NCBI RefSeq assembly: GCF_012223425.1
Contig: NZ_CP038799.1
Coordinates: 5,626,249 to 5,690,248, forward strand
DNA length: 64,000 nucleotides
Origin: Mycolicibacterium frederiksbergense
GTDB taxonomy: Bacteria; Actinomycetota; Actinomycetes; Mycobacteriales; Mycobacteriaceae
Direction of reading: 5' to 3'
Of the stretch, positions 53,207 through 64,000 are shown piece by piece. The first letter of the stretch is position 1. Every line of letters starts with the position of its first letter. The notes under the pieces were generated by a model. It searched no databases and was not told where the DNA came from. It was given only the letters and a program-made list of their open reading frames with translations. Both the position numbers and the translations under genes were made by a program.

Positions 53207-54799
53207 ATGTTCGACGTTCTGGATCGTGGCGCACTCGCCGGGTTGAGCGATGAGGCGCTCATCTCCGCGGTCACCACCATGACCCAGACCGAGGCCAAGG
53301 CCGCCGCGCAGCGACTGGCCCTGATCGGCGAGGTGATCGCCCGCCAGTGCGATGACGAAGACGATGTGGTCGCCCACCAGGTCATCGATGGGTGGGCGTG
53401 GGCGCAGGCCGCGGTGTCGGCGGCCTGCAACCTGAATTCCCATGCGGCGTCCAAGCAGATGCGCATCGCCCAAGCCCTACGTGACCGGCTCCCCCGCACC
53501 GCCGCCTTGTTCGCCACCGGAGTCATCTCGGCGAGGGTGATCGATGCAATCACCTGGCGCACCCACCTCGTCGTCGACGAGGACGCGCTGGGGTTGATCG
53601 ACACCGCCATCTCCGCCGAAGCGGGCGAGTACGGGGCGCATTCGGAGAAACAACTGATCGGCGCGGTCGATCTGTGGGTGGAGAAATTCGACCCCGACGC
53701 CGTGGTGCGATCCAAACGAGCGGCCAAAGACCTCTACGTCGAGTTCGACGACAAAGACGACCCCAACGGAGTCGCCTCGTTCTGGGGGCGGCTGAGGGTC
53801 ACCGACAAGAAGATCCTCGAACAACGCCTCAACGACCTCGCCGACACGGTCTGCGCCAATGATCCCCGTAAGCGCGGGGAACTGCGCGCCGCCGCGCTGG
53901 CGGCGTTGGGTGTGGTCGGGCCCGCGCTGGAGCGCCTGACCTGCGAATGCGGGGACACCGGCTGTGCGGGCAGCGGGAAAGACCCACGCGCGGGCGCACT
54001 CACCATCTACGCGCTCACCGACCAGGCGCCCGCCGCCAGTGAAGACCGCCCACGGCAGACCACCCCGGGCAGTGCGGGCACCCCGGACTCCGAGCCAGCC
54101 GCGACCGAGGCCGCGGAGCACGAGCCCACCGCACCCGCAGCCACCGCCCAGCCCGCCGCTCCCGCGGCGTGCAACCCCAGCCCCGGGGTGATGCTGGATG
54201 GCGCCATCATCCCCGCCGCGATGCTCGCCGAACTCATCGCCGGCGGCGCCACCATCAAACCGCTATCGGAGATCGCCGACCTCCCCGCCGAACCCCGATA
54301 CCGGCCCTCCACTGCGCTGACCGCGTTCGTCCGCATGCGGGCCATGACCTGCAGCTTCCCCGGCTGCAACCGGGCCGCGCACCGCTGCGACCTCGATCAT
54401 CTGACCCCATGGCCGGCCGGGGCGACGCATCCGGGCAACCTCGGGCCGCTATGCCGCCTGCATCATCTGGTCAAGACATTCGGCGGCTGGACACCCACCG
54501 CCCAACCCGACGGCACCATCCAATGGACAGCACCCACCGGGCACACCTATAAGAAATCACCCGGAGCGGCAATCCTGTTCCCGCACTGGAACATTGACAC
54601 CCCCATCCCCCGAAAACGCGCGATCAGCCTCATCAACGACACCGACCGCGACACCACCGGGCCCCATCAAAGAGCGATGCCGGTCCGACAACGCACCCGC
54701 GCACAAGACCGCGCCCAACGCATCAACACCGAACGCGCACGCAACCAACTCGAACTCGCCCTCGAATGCGCCGAGAGAAACAGCGACCCGCCCTTTTAG
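53207..54799 (+). CDS. 13E12-repeat family protein (DUF222 plus HNH endonuclease)
   Basis: A 530-residue protein of the multicopy mycobacterial 13E12 family. Residues about 1-330 form the helical DUF222 region (LSDEALISAVTTMTQTEAKA, DLYVEFDDKDDPNGVASFWG), with an Ala/Pro/Thr-rich linker. The HNH nuclease domain has CSFPGCNRAAHRCDLDHLTP and NLGPLCRLHHLVKTFGGW, where the Cys, the Asp-His and the final His pairs bind metal. The role is unknown; copies often sit at variable sites of mycobacterial chromosomes. ATG 53207 fits a leaderless promoter; an ATG at 53177 is in frame. It marks the accessory insert between the BatA-like gene and fabG1. Confidence 0.88.
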   Translation: MFDVLDRGALAGLSDEALISAVTTMTQTEAKAAAQRLALIGEVIARQCDDEDDVVAHQVIDGWAWAQAAVSAACNLNSHAASKQMRIAQALRDRLPRTAALFATGVISARVIDAITWRTHLVVDEDALGLIDTAISAEAGEYGAHSEKQLIGAVDLWVEKFDPDAVVRSKRAAKDLYVEFDDKDDPNGVASFWGRLRVTDKKILEQRLNDLADTVCANDPRKRGELRAAALAALGVVGPALERLTCECGDTGCAGSGKDPRAGALTIYALTDQAPAASEDRPRQTTPGSAGTPDSEPAATEAAEHEPTAPAATAQPAAPAACNPSPGVMLDGAIIPAAMLAELIAGGATIKPLSEIADLPAEPRYRPSTALTAFVRMRAMTCSFPGCNRAAHRCDLDHLTPWPAGATHPGNLGPLCRLHHLVKTFGGWTPTAQPDGTIQWTAPTGHTYKKSPGAAILFPHWNIDTPIPRKRAISLINDTDRDTTGPHQRAMPVRQRTRAQDRAQRINTERARNQLELALECAERNSDPPF

Positions 54800-54816
54800 A
54801 CCGTACTAACCCGGGA

Positions 54817-55824
54817 TCAACCCGGCAGGCGGCGGTTGATCAGCAGCGCGGCCAACGCGGCCAGCGCCAACACCAGCGCTCCGAGGCGCAGCCAGCCGAC
54901 GCTGGCGTCGCCCTTGATGGTCTCGTAGCCGATCTGCTGCTGCAGCGAGCTGAAGACCTCTTTGAGCTGTTCGAGGCTGGACGCGGTGAACGCCTCACCC
55001 CCGGAGAGGTCGGCGATCTTCTTCAGCATCTCGTCGTCGACGGGCACCGGCTGCCGCTGTTCGTTGATCTCGACGTAGCCGTACGGGGTGCCGAAGGACA
55101 CCGTCGAAATGGGCACGCCCTGGTCCTTGGCGGTTCGCGCCGCGGTGTAGGCGCCCTTGGGGTTGTCCGGGTTCGACGGCACGGTTTCCTTGCCGTCGGA
55201 CATCAGCACGATGCGGGCCGGCGGCGGCTCGTCACCGCCGCCGATCACCGCACCGACGGTGGCGACCGCCTGCAACGCGGTGAAGATGCCTTCACCGGTG
55301 GCGGTGCGGTCGGCGAGCTGCAGCTTGTCGATACCGTTCTTGGTGGCCTCACGGTTGGTCGTCGGCGAGACGAGCACGGTGGCGGTGCCTGCGTAGGCGA
55401 TCAACCCGAGGTTGATACCCGGGGTCAGCTGGTCGGCGAACTGCTTGGCGGCCTCTTGGGCGGCGACCAGCCGGCTCGGGGCGACATCGGTGGCCCGCAT
55501 CGATTGGGAGACGTCGATGACCAGCATCACCACGGCCCGGTTGCGCGGCACCCGCACATCGTTGGTCGGCCCGGCCATCGCCACGGTCAGCAGGACCAGG
55601 GCGGACACCAGCAGGATCGCCGGCAGGTGCCGCCACCGGGTGGGCTGTTTGGGTGCGACCTTCTCCAACAGCTCCATGTTGGCGAAGCGCAGGATCCGCT
55701 TCTGGCGGGCCCGTTGGACCACGACGTAGAGGCCGACCAGTCCCAGGACAGCCAGCAGGAACAGGAAGAACCATTTGTGTTCGAAGCCCGACAGGCTCAT
55801 CGGTCCGAGCAACGGCAAAGTCAT
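54817..55824 (-). CDS. BatA-like membrane protein with VWA domain
   Basis: A 335-residue protein with two N-terminal membrane helices (FFLFLLAVLGLVGLYVVV and LPAILLVSALVLLTVAMA), a von Willebrand factor A domain with an intact MIDAS motif (VIDVSQSMRATD) and a C-terminal helix (LGALVLALAALAALLI). It works with MoxR ATPases, and its operon order moxR1-DUF58-VWA matches Rv1479-Rv1481. The ATG lies 38 bp after the DUF58 stop. Proposed roles are chaperone-like assembly of envelope complexes. Confidence 0.92.
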   Translation of the reverse strand: MTLPLLGPMSLSGFEHKWFFLFLLAVLGLVGLYVVVQRARQKRILRFANMELLEKVAPKQPTRWRHLPAILLVSALVLLTVAMAGPTNDVRVPRNRAVVMLVIDVSQSMRATDVAPSRLVAAQEAAKQFADQLTPGINLGLIAYAGTATVLVSPTTNREATKNGIDKLQLADRTATGEGIFTALQAVATVGAVIGGGDEPPPARIVLMSDGKETVPSNPDNPKGAYTAARTAKDQGVPISTVSFGTPYGYVEINEQRQPVPVDDEMLKKIADLSGGEAFTASSLEQLKEVFSSLQQQIGYETIKGDASVGWLRLGALVLALAALAALLINRRLPG

Positions 55825-55862
55825 GTGCAGCTTGTCATTTCGGTGTCGTAGTCATCAAGCAC

Positions 55863-56813
55863 TCATCGGCCGCCCGCCAGGGCGCCCCGGCGTCGGTTCG
55901 CCACGAAGCGGACCACATCGGCGATCCAGTCCCCGTCGGTGCGCAGGGTCAGCAGCGGCGCGCCGCAGCGCCGCAGCGTGCGGGCGACCTCGTCACGGTG
56001 CGCCGCGGAGGCGCGCGCGAAATCGTCACGCAACTTCTCGTCGATGGTGAACTCGCGGGTCACCCCGGTCTCGGTGTCCTGCAGGATCACATCGCCGATG
56101 TCGGGCAGTTCGACATCGCGCGGGTCGATGATCTCGATGCCCAGCACCTCGTGGCGCCCGGCGATCGCCCGCAGCGGCCGCATCCAGTCGATCGGCCCCA
56201 GGAAATCGCTGATGACGACGGCCATCCCGCGCCGGCGTTCCGGGCGGCGCAGCGCGTCGATGGTCGCGGCCAGGTCACCGCGCACCCCGGGCGGCGCCTG
56301 CGGGGTGGTCGCGATGGCCCGCAGCAGTTCCTGTTCGTGCAGCCGGCCCGACAGCGCAGGCACCCGCCGCAGGGTGTCGCCGTTGGAGATCAGAGCGCCG
56401 ATCCGGTTGCCGCCGCCACTGTTGAGGAAGGTGATCGCCGCAGCGGCCGCCACCGCCAGATCCCGCTTCTCACAGCCTGCGGTGCCGAAATCGAGGCTGG
56501 CCGAGACGTCGACCACCAGCCAGGTTTCCAGCTCGCGGTCGGCGATCATCTGCCGGACATGCGGATGGGTCGTCCGCGCGGTCACCGACCAGTCCATCCG
56601 GCGCACGTCGTCGCCGGGCTGATACATCCGCGACTCCCCCGACTCCGAACCGGGACCGGGTATCAGGCCGAGGTGGTCGCCGTGCAGCACCCCGTCGAGC
56701 TTGCGGCGCACCGTCAGCTCGAGCTTGCGTAACGCCGCGGTCAGTGCCGGGTCGCGGATCTCACCACGCTTGAGTGAGGGGAGGTCGACCGCGCGGCGGC
56801 CGGAGCTGGTCAC
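55863..56813 (-). CDS. DUF58-domain protein of the MoxR operon
   Basis: A 316-residue protein corresponding to Rv1480. The DUF58 core reads YQPGDDVRRMDWSVTARTTHPHVRQ, followed by a VWA-like fold with LVVDVSASLDFG as a partial MIDAS. No membrane helix is visible. The GTG start overlaps the moxR1 stop (GTGA), so the two are coupled. It probably acts as an adaptor between the MoxR ATPase and its client. Confidence 0.92.
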   Translation of the reverse strand: MTSSGRRAVDLPSLKRGEIRDPALTAALRKLELTVRRKLDGVLHGDHLGLIPGPGSESGESRMYQPGDDVRRMDWSVTARTTHPHVRQMIADRELETWLVVDVSASLDFGTAGCEKRDLAVAAAAAITFLNSGGGNRIGALISNGDTLRRVPALSGRLHEQELLRAIATTPQAPPGVRGDLAATIDALRRPERRRGMAVVISDFLGPIDWMRPLRAIAGRHEVLGIEIIDPRDVELPDIGDVILQDTETGVTREFTIDEKLRDDFARASAAHRDEVARTLRRCGAPLLTLRTDGDWIADVVRFVANRRRGALAGGR

Positions 56814-57946
56814 CGACCGCCGGCCGCCGCCGCGGCAGGCACCCCGGGAGGCGCCGAATGACCCTGCTGCGGAATCGCATTCACCTGCGGCAGACCGACG
56901 GTCTGCATGATGCGGTTGATCACCGTCTCCGCGGAGACCTCGTCGGCCAGCGCGTCGTAGGTGAGCACCAGACGGTGTCGCAGCACGTCCGGGATGACCT
57001 CCACGACATCCTGGGGCACGACGTAGTCACGCCCGCGCACGAGCGCCAGCGCGCGGGAGGCGGCGATGATACCCAGCGAGGCACGCGGCGACGCACCGTA
57101 GGCGATCCACGACTTGGCGTCGGGCATACCGAACTTCTCCGGCTCGCGGGTCGCGGTGACGATGCGCACCACGTAGTCGACCAGCGCGTGGTGCACGAAG
57201 TTGTTGGCCGCGACGTCCTGCAGGCGCAGCAGGTCACCGGTGTTCAGGATCTGCTTGGGCTCGGGCGGTTTGACGCCCATCCGGTAGATGATCTCGCGCT
57301 CTTCCTCCGGCGACGGGTAGTCGACGTTGAGCTTGAACAGGAAGCGGTCACGCTGCGCCTCGGGCAGCTGGTAGACGCCCTCCTGTTCGATCGGGTTCTG
57401 GGTGGCCATCACCAAGAACGGCGACGGCAACGGGAACGTCTTGCCACCGATGGAGATCTTGCGCTCGGCCATGACCTCCAGCAGCGCGGACTGCACCTTG
57501 GCCGGGGCGCGGTTGATCTCGTCGGCGAGCAGGAAGTTGACGACGACGGGGCCGAGTTCGATATCGAACTCTTCCTGGCCCTGCCGGTAGATGCGGGTAC
57601 CGACGATGTCGGTGGGCACCAGGTCGGGGGTGAACTGGATGCGGGCGAAGGTGCCGCCGACCACCTTGGCGAAGGTCTCGACGGCCAGGGTCTTGGCGAC
57701 GCCGGGCACACCTTCGAGCAGGACGTGGCCCTTGGCGAGCAGACCGACCAGCATGCGCTCGAGCAGCTGGTCCTGACCGACGATGATGCGCTTGACCTCG
57801 AAGAGGGCCCGCTCGAGGGTGTGGACCTCGTTCTGCAGGTTCGCATTGGCGGGCGGAGCGCTCTGCGTGCCGGGCGGGTAACCCTGCGTCGGGGCCGGGC
57901 CTGCGTAGCCTCCGGCGCCCTGCGGCGGCCCACTCGGTGACGTCAT
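56810..57946 (-). CDS. moxR1: MoxR-family AAA+ ATPase
   Basis: A 378-residue AAA+ ATPase. Walker A is GVPGVAKT (79-86), Walker B is FLLADEINRAP, sensor 1 is VMATQNPIEQEGVYQLPEAQ, and GASPRASL is the sensor 2 region. The N-terminal 40 residues are Pro/Gly/Ala-rich and probably disordered. The operon with DUF58 and VWA partners supports a chaperone role. Corresponds to Rv1479. It is separated by 136 bp from the upstream ripB gene, which is on the same strand. Confidence 0.95.
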   Translation of the reverse strand: MTSPSGPPQGAGGYAGPAPTQGYPPGTQSAPPANANLQNEVHTLERALFEVKRIIVGQDQLLERMLVGLLAKGHVLLEGVPGVAKTLAVETFAKVVGGTFARIQFTPDLVPTDIVGTRIYRQGQEEFDIELGPVVVNFLLADEINRAPAKVQSALLEVMAERKISIGGKTFPLPSPFLVMATQNPIEQEGVYQLPEAQRDRFLFKLNVDYPSPEEEREIIYRMGVKPPEPKQILNTGDLLRLQDVAANNFVHHALVDYVVRIVTATREPEKFGMPDAKSWIAYGASPRASLGIIAASRALALVRGRDYVVPQDVVEVIPDVLRHRLVLTYDALADEVSAETVINRIMQTVGLPQVNAIPQQGHSAPPGVPAAAAAGGR

Positions 57947-58082
57947 CTAGCTTCCTCCCACGATGGTTGTCGTACAAACTCGCTGGTATTCGCCGACGTC
58001 CGCCGAGGCGGCGGGGCGTCCTCCGTCAACTATTCCAGGCAGTTCGGAATCCGTCGACGTCGCCCGCCCGTCCGCCGTTGCG

Positions 58083-58793
58083 TCAGGACTCGATGATACG
58101 AACCAGGTGCGGTGACATCCCCGCGGTGCGCAGCGGGCTGACGGTCACCTTCTCGGCGCTGCCGGCGGCCTCCAGCATCTTGCCGCCGCCCAGATAGATG
58201 GCCACGTGCTGGCTCCCGCCGGGGCCCCAGAAGATGAGGTCACCTCGTTTTGCCTGAGACGGTTGGATCGGGCGGCCGGTGTTGTACTGGTCGCCGGAAT
58301 ACTTCGGGATCTGCACGCCGACGCCTGCGAAGGCGTACCGGGTGAAGCCCGAGCAGTCGTAGCCCATCTTCCCGGCGTCGTAATCCACGCCGGGTCCGGG
58401 GCCGGTCAATGTGCCGCCGCCCCACGAGTAGGGGACCCCGATCTGGGATCCGCCGCGGCGGATGACGTACTCGATGGCGGCCGGTCCGCGCACGCGGGCG
58501 CCGGTGGGCAGACCGCCCGCGGCCGGTGTGGGCGCCAGCCCGATGGTCTGCAGGAACTTCGAACCCAGGCTCTGCGTGGTCTCCAGGGCGATCTTGCTCA
58601 CCTGGAACGACGCGTTCGCGATGGCCACCGGGTCACCGGGAGCACCGGAACTGGGGACAGCGGGCAATGTCGGATCCCACTCCGGCGCCGCGGCGGCCGG
58701 GGACGCCGCGCCGAGCGCCATCGCACCGGCGACCGCCAGTGCGGCCAGCACGCGGGTGAGGCTTCGGAAACGTTTGGAAGTCAAGGCGTTCAA
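58083..58793 (-). CDS. ripB: NlpC/P60 peptidoglycan endopeptidase RipB
   Basis: Cleaves the D-Glu to meso-DAP bond in peptidoglycan stems. It has 236 residues: a Sec signal (LAALAVAGAMALGAASPAAAAP), a short N-terminal linker and an NlpC/P60 domain with Cys147 in YDCSGFTRYAF, His196 in GSQHVAIYLG and Glu208. The TTG at 58793 with AGGG six bases upstream is the chosen start. The frame is open far upstream through ripA but without relevant features. It lies 14 bp after the ripA stop. Corresponds to Rv1478. Confidence 0.93.
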   Translation of the reverse strand: MNALTSKRFRSLTRVLAALAVAGAMALGAASPAAAAPEWDPTLPAVPSSGAPGDPVAIANASFQVSKIALETTQSLGSKFLQTIGLAPTPAAGGLPTGARVRGPAAIEYVIRRGGSQIGVPYSWGGGTLTGPGPGVDYDAGKMGYDCSGFTRYAFAGVGVQIPKYSGDQYNTGRPIQPSQAKRGDLIFWGPGGSQHVAIYLGGGKMLEAAGSAEKVTVSPLRTAGMSPHLVRIIES

Positions 58794-58807
58794 GGATTTC
58801 CCTACGG

Positions 58808-60253
58808 TTAAAACTCGATGTATCGGACGGCGTGCGGGGTCATGCCGCTGGTGCGCACCGGCGAGATCTTGACGTGCGAGCCGGTGTAGGGGGCTTCGAG
58901 CATCTGGTTGTTGCCGAGATAGATCGCCACATGCTGGCTGCCGCCCGGGCCCCAGAACAGGACATCGCCACGACGCATCTGCGATGTCGGGATCTTGCGC
59001 CCCATGTCGTACTGCGATCCCGAATAGTGCGGCAGTTTGATACCCACCCCGGCGAAGGCGTAGAGCACCAGCCCCGAGCAGTCGAAACCGACTGTGCCGG
59101 AGCCCTGGTCGATCCCGTTGCTCTTGCCTGCGGCGTTTCCGCCGCCCCAGGAGTAGGGCACGCCGATCTGCGACATGGCGCGCTTGATGACGAATTCCGA
59201 GGCAGCCTGGCCGTTGACCCGGGGAATCGCACCGTTGTTGGTGTATCCGGTCGGCGTCGGCAGGATGCCCAGCTTCTGCAGGAAGCTGCGGCCCATGTCC
59301 GCCGTCAGCTGCGCCGAGGTCTGCATGATGCCGAGAATCGCGTTGATGATCGCGATCGGATCGCCGCTGACGAATGCGCTCGGGATCGCCGGCAGCGTCA
59401 GGTCCCACTGGCTGGACTGTGCCCCCGGCGCAGCCCCGCCCGGCGTGCGATCCCAGTCCGCAGCCGCGGGGGTGGCCGCGGGGCCGGCACCGGCCTTCGG
59501 CGCCGCGGCCGCGGGTGCGGCGGCGGGCGTCTGGACCGGCCGCGCGGCGGCCAGTTTCGCCTGCGCCGCACTGCGTTCGGCGCTGAGCCGATCCAGTTCG
59601 GACTGCTGAGAACCGAAGACCTGCTGCGCTTCGGTGAGGCTGGCCACCGCGGCATCCTGGCTCGATTGCGCGGCGGCGGCGGCATTGTCGGCGTTCTGTT
59701 TGGCCAGCCGGGCCGCGGATTCACGGTTGACCTGGTCGGTGCGGGCCCGCTGCAGATCGGACATCACCTGCTGCGAACTGATGGCCATCGCCTGGCCGGC
59801 CGCGGCGGTGCGCAACGCGTCGGCCGGATCCGCGGCGGTGAGATACGAGGCGGCGGGCCCATTGACATAGGCGGCGACGGCGTAGGTGTCGAACCGCTTC
59901 TGCGCGTCGGCAATTGCGGCGTTGGCATCGGCCACGCTGCGCTGGCTCGCGTCGACCTGCTGCTGGGCCACGAGCGCGGCATCGCGGGCATCCTGCACTC
60001 CGACGAGCGCCTTGTTGACGCTCTCCTGCTGGGCCTGCACGGCCGCACCGAGGTCCTGCAGCCGCTGGTTGGCATCGGCAACGGCGGCGACGAGGGCGGC
60101 CACGCCCTCCGGGCCGACCGGCTCGGCGATCGCGACAGGCCCGGTGATCGGGCCATCGGGCAAGGCGCCGGCGAACAGAATCCCCAACGACAGCGGGAAC
60201 GCGCAGACTCGCCCGTAGTTCCGGGAGGCGGAGGCGCCAGGGGTGCGTCTCAT
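58808..60253 (-). CDS. ripA: NlpC/P60 peptidoglycan endopeptidase RipA
   Basis: Septal peptidoglycan hydrolase needed for daughter-cell separation. The 481-residue protein has a signal peptide, a long coiled-coil N-terminal domain (about residues 45-240, rich in Ala/Gln/Asp) that is autoinhibitory in the family, an Ala/Pro linker, and a C-terminal NlpC/P60 domain. Cys392, His441 and Glu453 are the catalytic set, each nine residues later than in the M. tuberculosis enzyme. ATG 60253 is chosen because AGGAG lies ten bases upstream; the TTG at 60262 is too close to it. Corresponds to Rv1477. Confidence 0.95.
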   Translation of the reverse strand: MRRTPGASASRNYGRVCAFPLSLGILFAGALPDGPITGPVAIAEPVGPEGVAALVAAVADANQRLQDLGAAVQAQQESVNKALVGVQDARDAALVAQQQVDASQRSVADANAAIADAQKRFDTYAVAAYVNGPAASYLTAADPADALRTAAAGQAMAISSQQVMSDLQRARTDQVNRESAARLAKQNADNAAAAAQSSQDAAVASLTEAQQVFGSQQSELDRLSAERSAAQAKLAAARPVQTPAAAPAAAAPKAGAGPAATPAAADWDRTPGGAAPGAQSSQWDLTLPAIPSAFVSGDPIAIINAILGIMQTSAQLTADMGRSFLQKLGILPTPTGYTNNGAIPRVNGQAASEFVIKRAMSQIGVPYSWGGGNAAGKSNGIDQGSGTVGFDCSGLVLYAFAGVGIKLPHYSGSQYDMGRKIPTSQMRRGDVLFWGPGGSQHVAIYLGNNQMLEAPYTGSHVKISPVRTSGMTPHAVRYIEF

Positions 60254-60375
60254 TCGACTCAAGTCTCCTAGGGCTCAACGCGAACGGTGTTGGCACAACA
60301 TCACTTGCGTGCCGTGAGTCACAGGAATCACACCTGCATCACGAGCACTGTTTGCACCGTACGTCACATCACGCG

Positions 60376-60390
60376 CTAAAGAAACTTTAG
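60376..60390. promoter_or_regulatory. Inverted repeat CTAAAG-AAA-CTTTAG upstream of ripA
   Basis: A perfect 6-3-6 inverted repeat in the AT-rich part of the ripA upstream region, 123 bp before the ATG. Candidate operator. Confidence 0.4.
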
Positions 60391-60395
60391 TAACA

Positions 60396-60413
60396 AATTA
60401 CATGAATGTAATT
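60396..60413. promoter_or_regulatory. 18-bp AT-rich inverted repeat upstream of ripA
   Basis: AATTACATGAATGTAATT has perfect 8-bp arms around GA. It lies six bases from the previous inverted repeat, in the gap between the Rv1476-like gene and ripA. It could be an operator for ripA, or, less likely, a weak terminator of the upstream gene. Confidence 0.5.
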
Positions 60414-60467
60414 GAATCGAGCGTTATCGAATGGTGATATTCGAATTCACGACCAAATGTTCGACGA

Positions 60468-61058
60468 TTAGTCGACAGTCGCCGCGGGCGCCTCGTCAGC
60501 AACGCTGCGCTTCGCACGAACCTGCAGCATACGAGTGAATACTGCCGCGACCGCAACGCCGAGAACGAGCACGATGGTAAACGGCATCCAAGGAAAGTCG
60601 GGGGTCTGCAACTCGGCCACGAAATTCTTCGAAGATTGCACCGGATCGCCGGTTTTCGCCAGATCCTGACCGGCTTCCAGAGTGACACGGTCATATACCG
60701 GACTGAACGTCCCGGCATAGGACGGACTGATGGCCAGCACCGTCGAACCCGGGTGGGCCGCACCCACCTCGGTGGCGATATCGCGCAGCGGGGTGTCGAT
60801 GGGCGGGTTGTTGGCGATGACGACGATCTTGAGGTCGATACCGTCCTGGTTGGCCTCGGCCACGACCTGTTGCAATGCGGCGATGTCGGTGCCCGCGGGG
60901 GCGCTCACGCCACCCTCGCCGGTCTGCTCCTTGACCAGGTTCATGTCCACGTCGGGCGGAATGTAGCCCGGTAGGTGTGGGAGTACGTGCGGTCCGGTCA
61001 CACAGGCACCGTACCGTCGCGCCAACCGTGCGGCCGCACCCGACTCACGAGTCGTCAT
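60468..61058 (-). CDS. Rv1476-like membrane protein
   Basis: A protein of up to 196 residues with a soluble N-terminal domain (DIAALQQVVAEANQDGIDLK, IVVIANNPP) that resembles a small Rossmann-like or TPM-type fold, and one C-terminal membrane helix (WMPFTIVLVLGVAVAAVFT) followed by a short basic cytoplasmic tail. It corresponds by place to Rv1476, upstream of ripA. A GTG at 61001 would give 177 residues and is also plausible because the first 19 residues are not hydrophobic. Function unknown; proximity suggests a link to RipA/RipB. Confidence 0.8.
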   Translation of the reverse strand: MTTRESGAAARLARRYGACVTGPHVLPHLPGYIPPDVDMNLVKEQTGEGGVSAPAGTDIAALQQVVAEANQDGIDLKIVVIANNPPIDTPLRDIATEVGAAHPGSTVLAISPSYAGTFSPVYDRVTLEAGQDLAKTGDPVQSSKNFVAELQTPDFPWMPFTIVLVLGVAVAAVFTRMLQVRAKRSVADEAPAATVD

Positions 61059-61239
61059 CGCGAAGTGATTCCCGCGTGATCACCGCGGCGATCCCACGAT
61101 CTGGCCATCCGGGTCGCATCGAGCGGGCAACTGGAGAAGACTGGACCCGACCCGCAGCGCCTTGCAGGACAAGCGTACTGTTAGGATCAGCAACGCCGTC
61201 GACACAGCCCGTCGCGGCAAGATCTAGCCGGGAGTTGAT

Positions 61240-64000
<2,761 letters not shown>

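Noticed and set aside
60254..60370. MtrA-like or CRP-like sites (GTCACAGGAATCACA) upstream of ripA
   Set aside because: The half-sites are suggestive but spacing does not match the consensus I know for either regulator well enough to report as a feature.

Overview
The window looks like a chromosomal segment of a rapid-growing mycobacterium (Mycolicibacterium type). It has high GC, many GTG/TTG starts, several TANNNT boxes placed 6 to 8 bases before a start codon (leaderless mRNAs), and gene order matching the M. tuberculosis Rv1475c-Rv1497 and Rv1536-Rv1540 blocks in inverted orientation. Taxon and synteny are from memory of those families; no search was run.

Layout. 1-9.4 kb is the left arm of a surface-glycolipid locus, most likely lipooligosaccharide (LOS): UDP-glucose 6-dehydrogenase (cut by the window edge), a GT2 glycosyltransferase, a second GT2 gene broken by a one-base deletion and an IS3-family element, a GT-C membrane glycosyltransferase and an MmpL12-like transporter. 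9.4-18.8 kb is a housekeeping block: rarD-like, rluD-like, lspA, ansA, dinX, an S4 RNA-binding protein, an FkbM methyltransferase, and ileS behind a T-box riboswitch. 19-21 kb holds a condensation-domain-like fragment protein divergent from a small HTH regulator and a membrane protein, with an 18-bp perfect palindrome between them. 21-36 kb is the right arm of the glycolipid locus: a GT1 glycosyltransferase and a six-gene operon (Mas/Pks5-like PKS, PapA, two WS/DGAT-like acyltransferases, a fatty acyl-AMP ligase, a third WS/DGAT-like acyltransferase) behind a roughly 295-nt leader. 36.7-43.3 kb carries a LipL-like esterase and the methylmalonyl-CoA mutase genes meaB, mutB and mutA. 43.4-50.9 kb carries a TVP38-type membrane protein, an exported Thr/Gly/Pro-rich protein, an SPFH/NfeD pair, an Rv1486c-like protein, hemH, inhA and fabG1. 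51-54.8 kb is an accessory insert: an AraC regulator, an aldo/keto reductase and a 13E12-type DUF222-HNH gene. 54.8-64 kb carries a BatA-like VWA protein, a DUF58 protein, moxR1, ripB, ripA, an Rv1476-like membrane protein and acn (cut by the window edge).

How the parts fit. The methylmalonyl-CoA mutase locus lies next to a PKS whose AT domain has the methylmalonyl-type VASH signature, so interconversion of methylmalonyl-CoA and succinyl-CoA sits beside the main consumer of methylmalonyl-CoA. FadD would activate a starter acid as an acyl-adenylate, the PKS would extend it with methyl-branched units, PapA and the three SHxxxDG acyltransferases would place acyl groups on the sugar core, the glycosyltransferases would build the glycan, and MmpL would export the product. 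The LOS assignment rests on gene content (Pks5/PapA/FadD/MmpL12/GT and no PE gene) and is an inference. Points most worth a second look are the doubly broken glycosyltransferase with a reconstructable insertion site, the ileS T-box, the palindrome-controlled condensation-fragment/HTH pair, the triplicated acyltransferases, the long PKS leader, and the AraC/AKR operator with 21-bp direct repeats.
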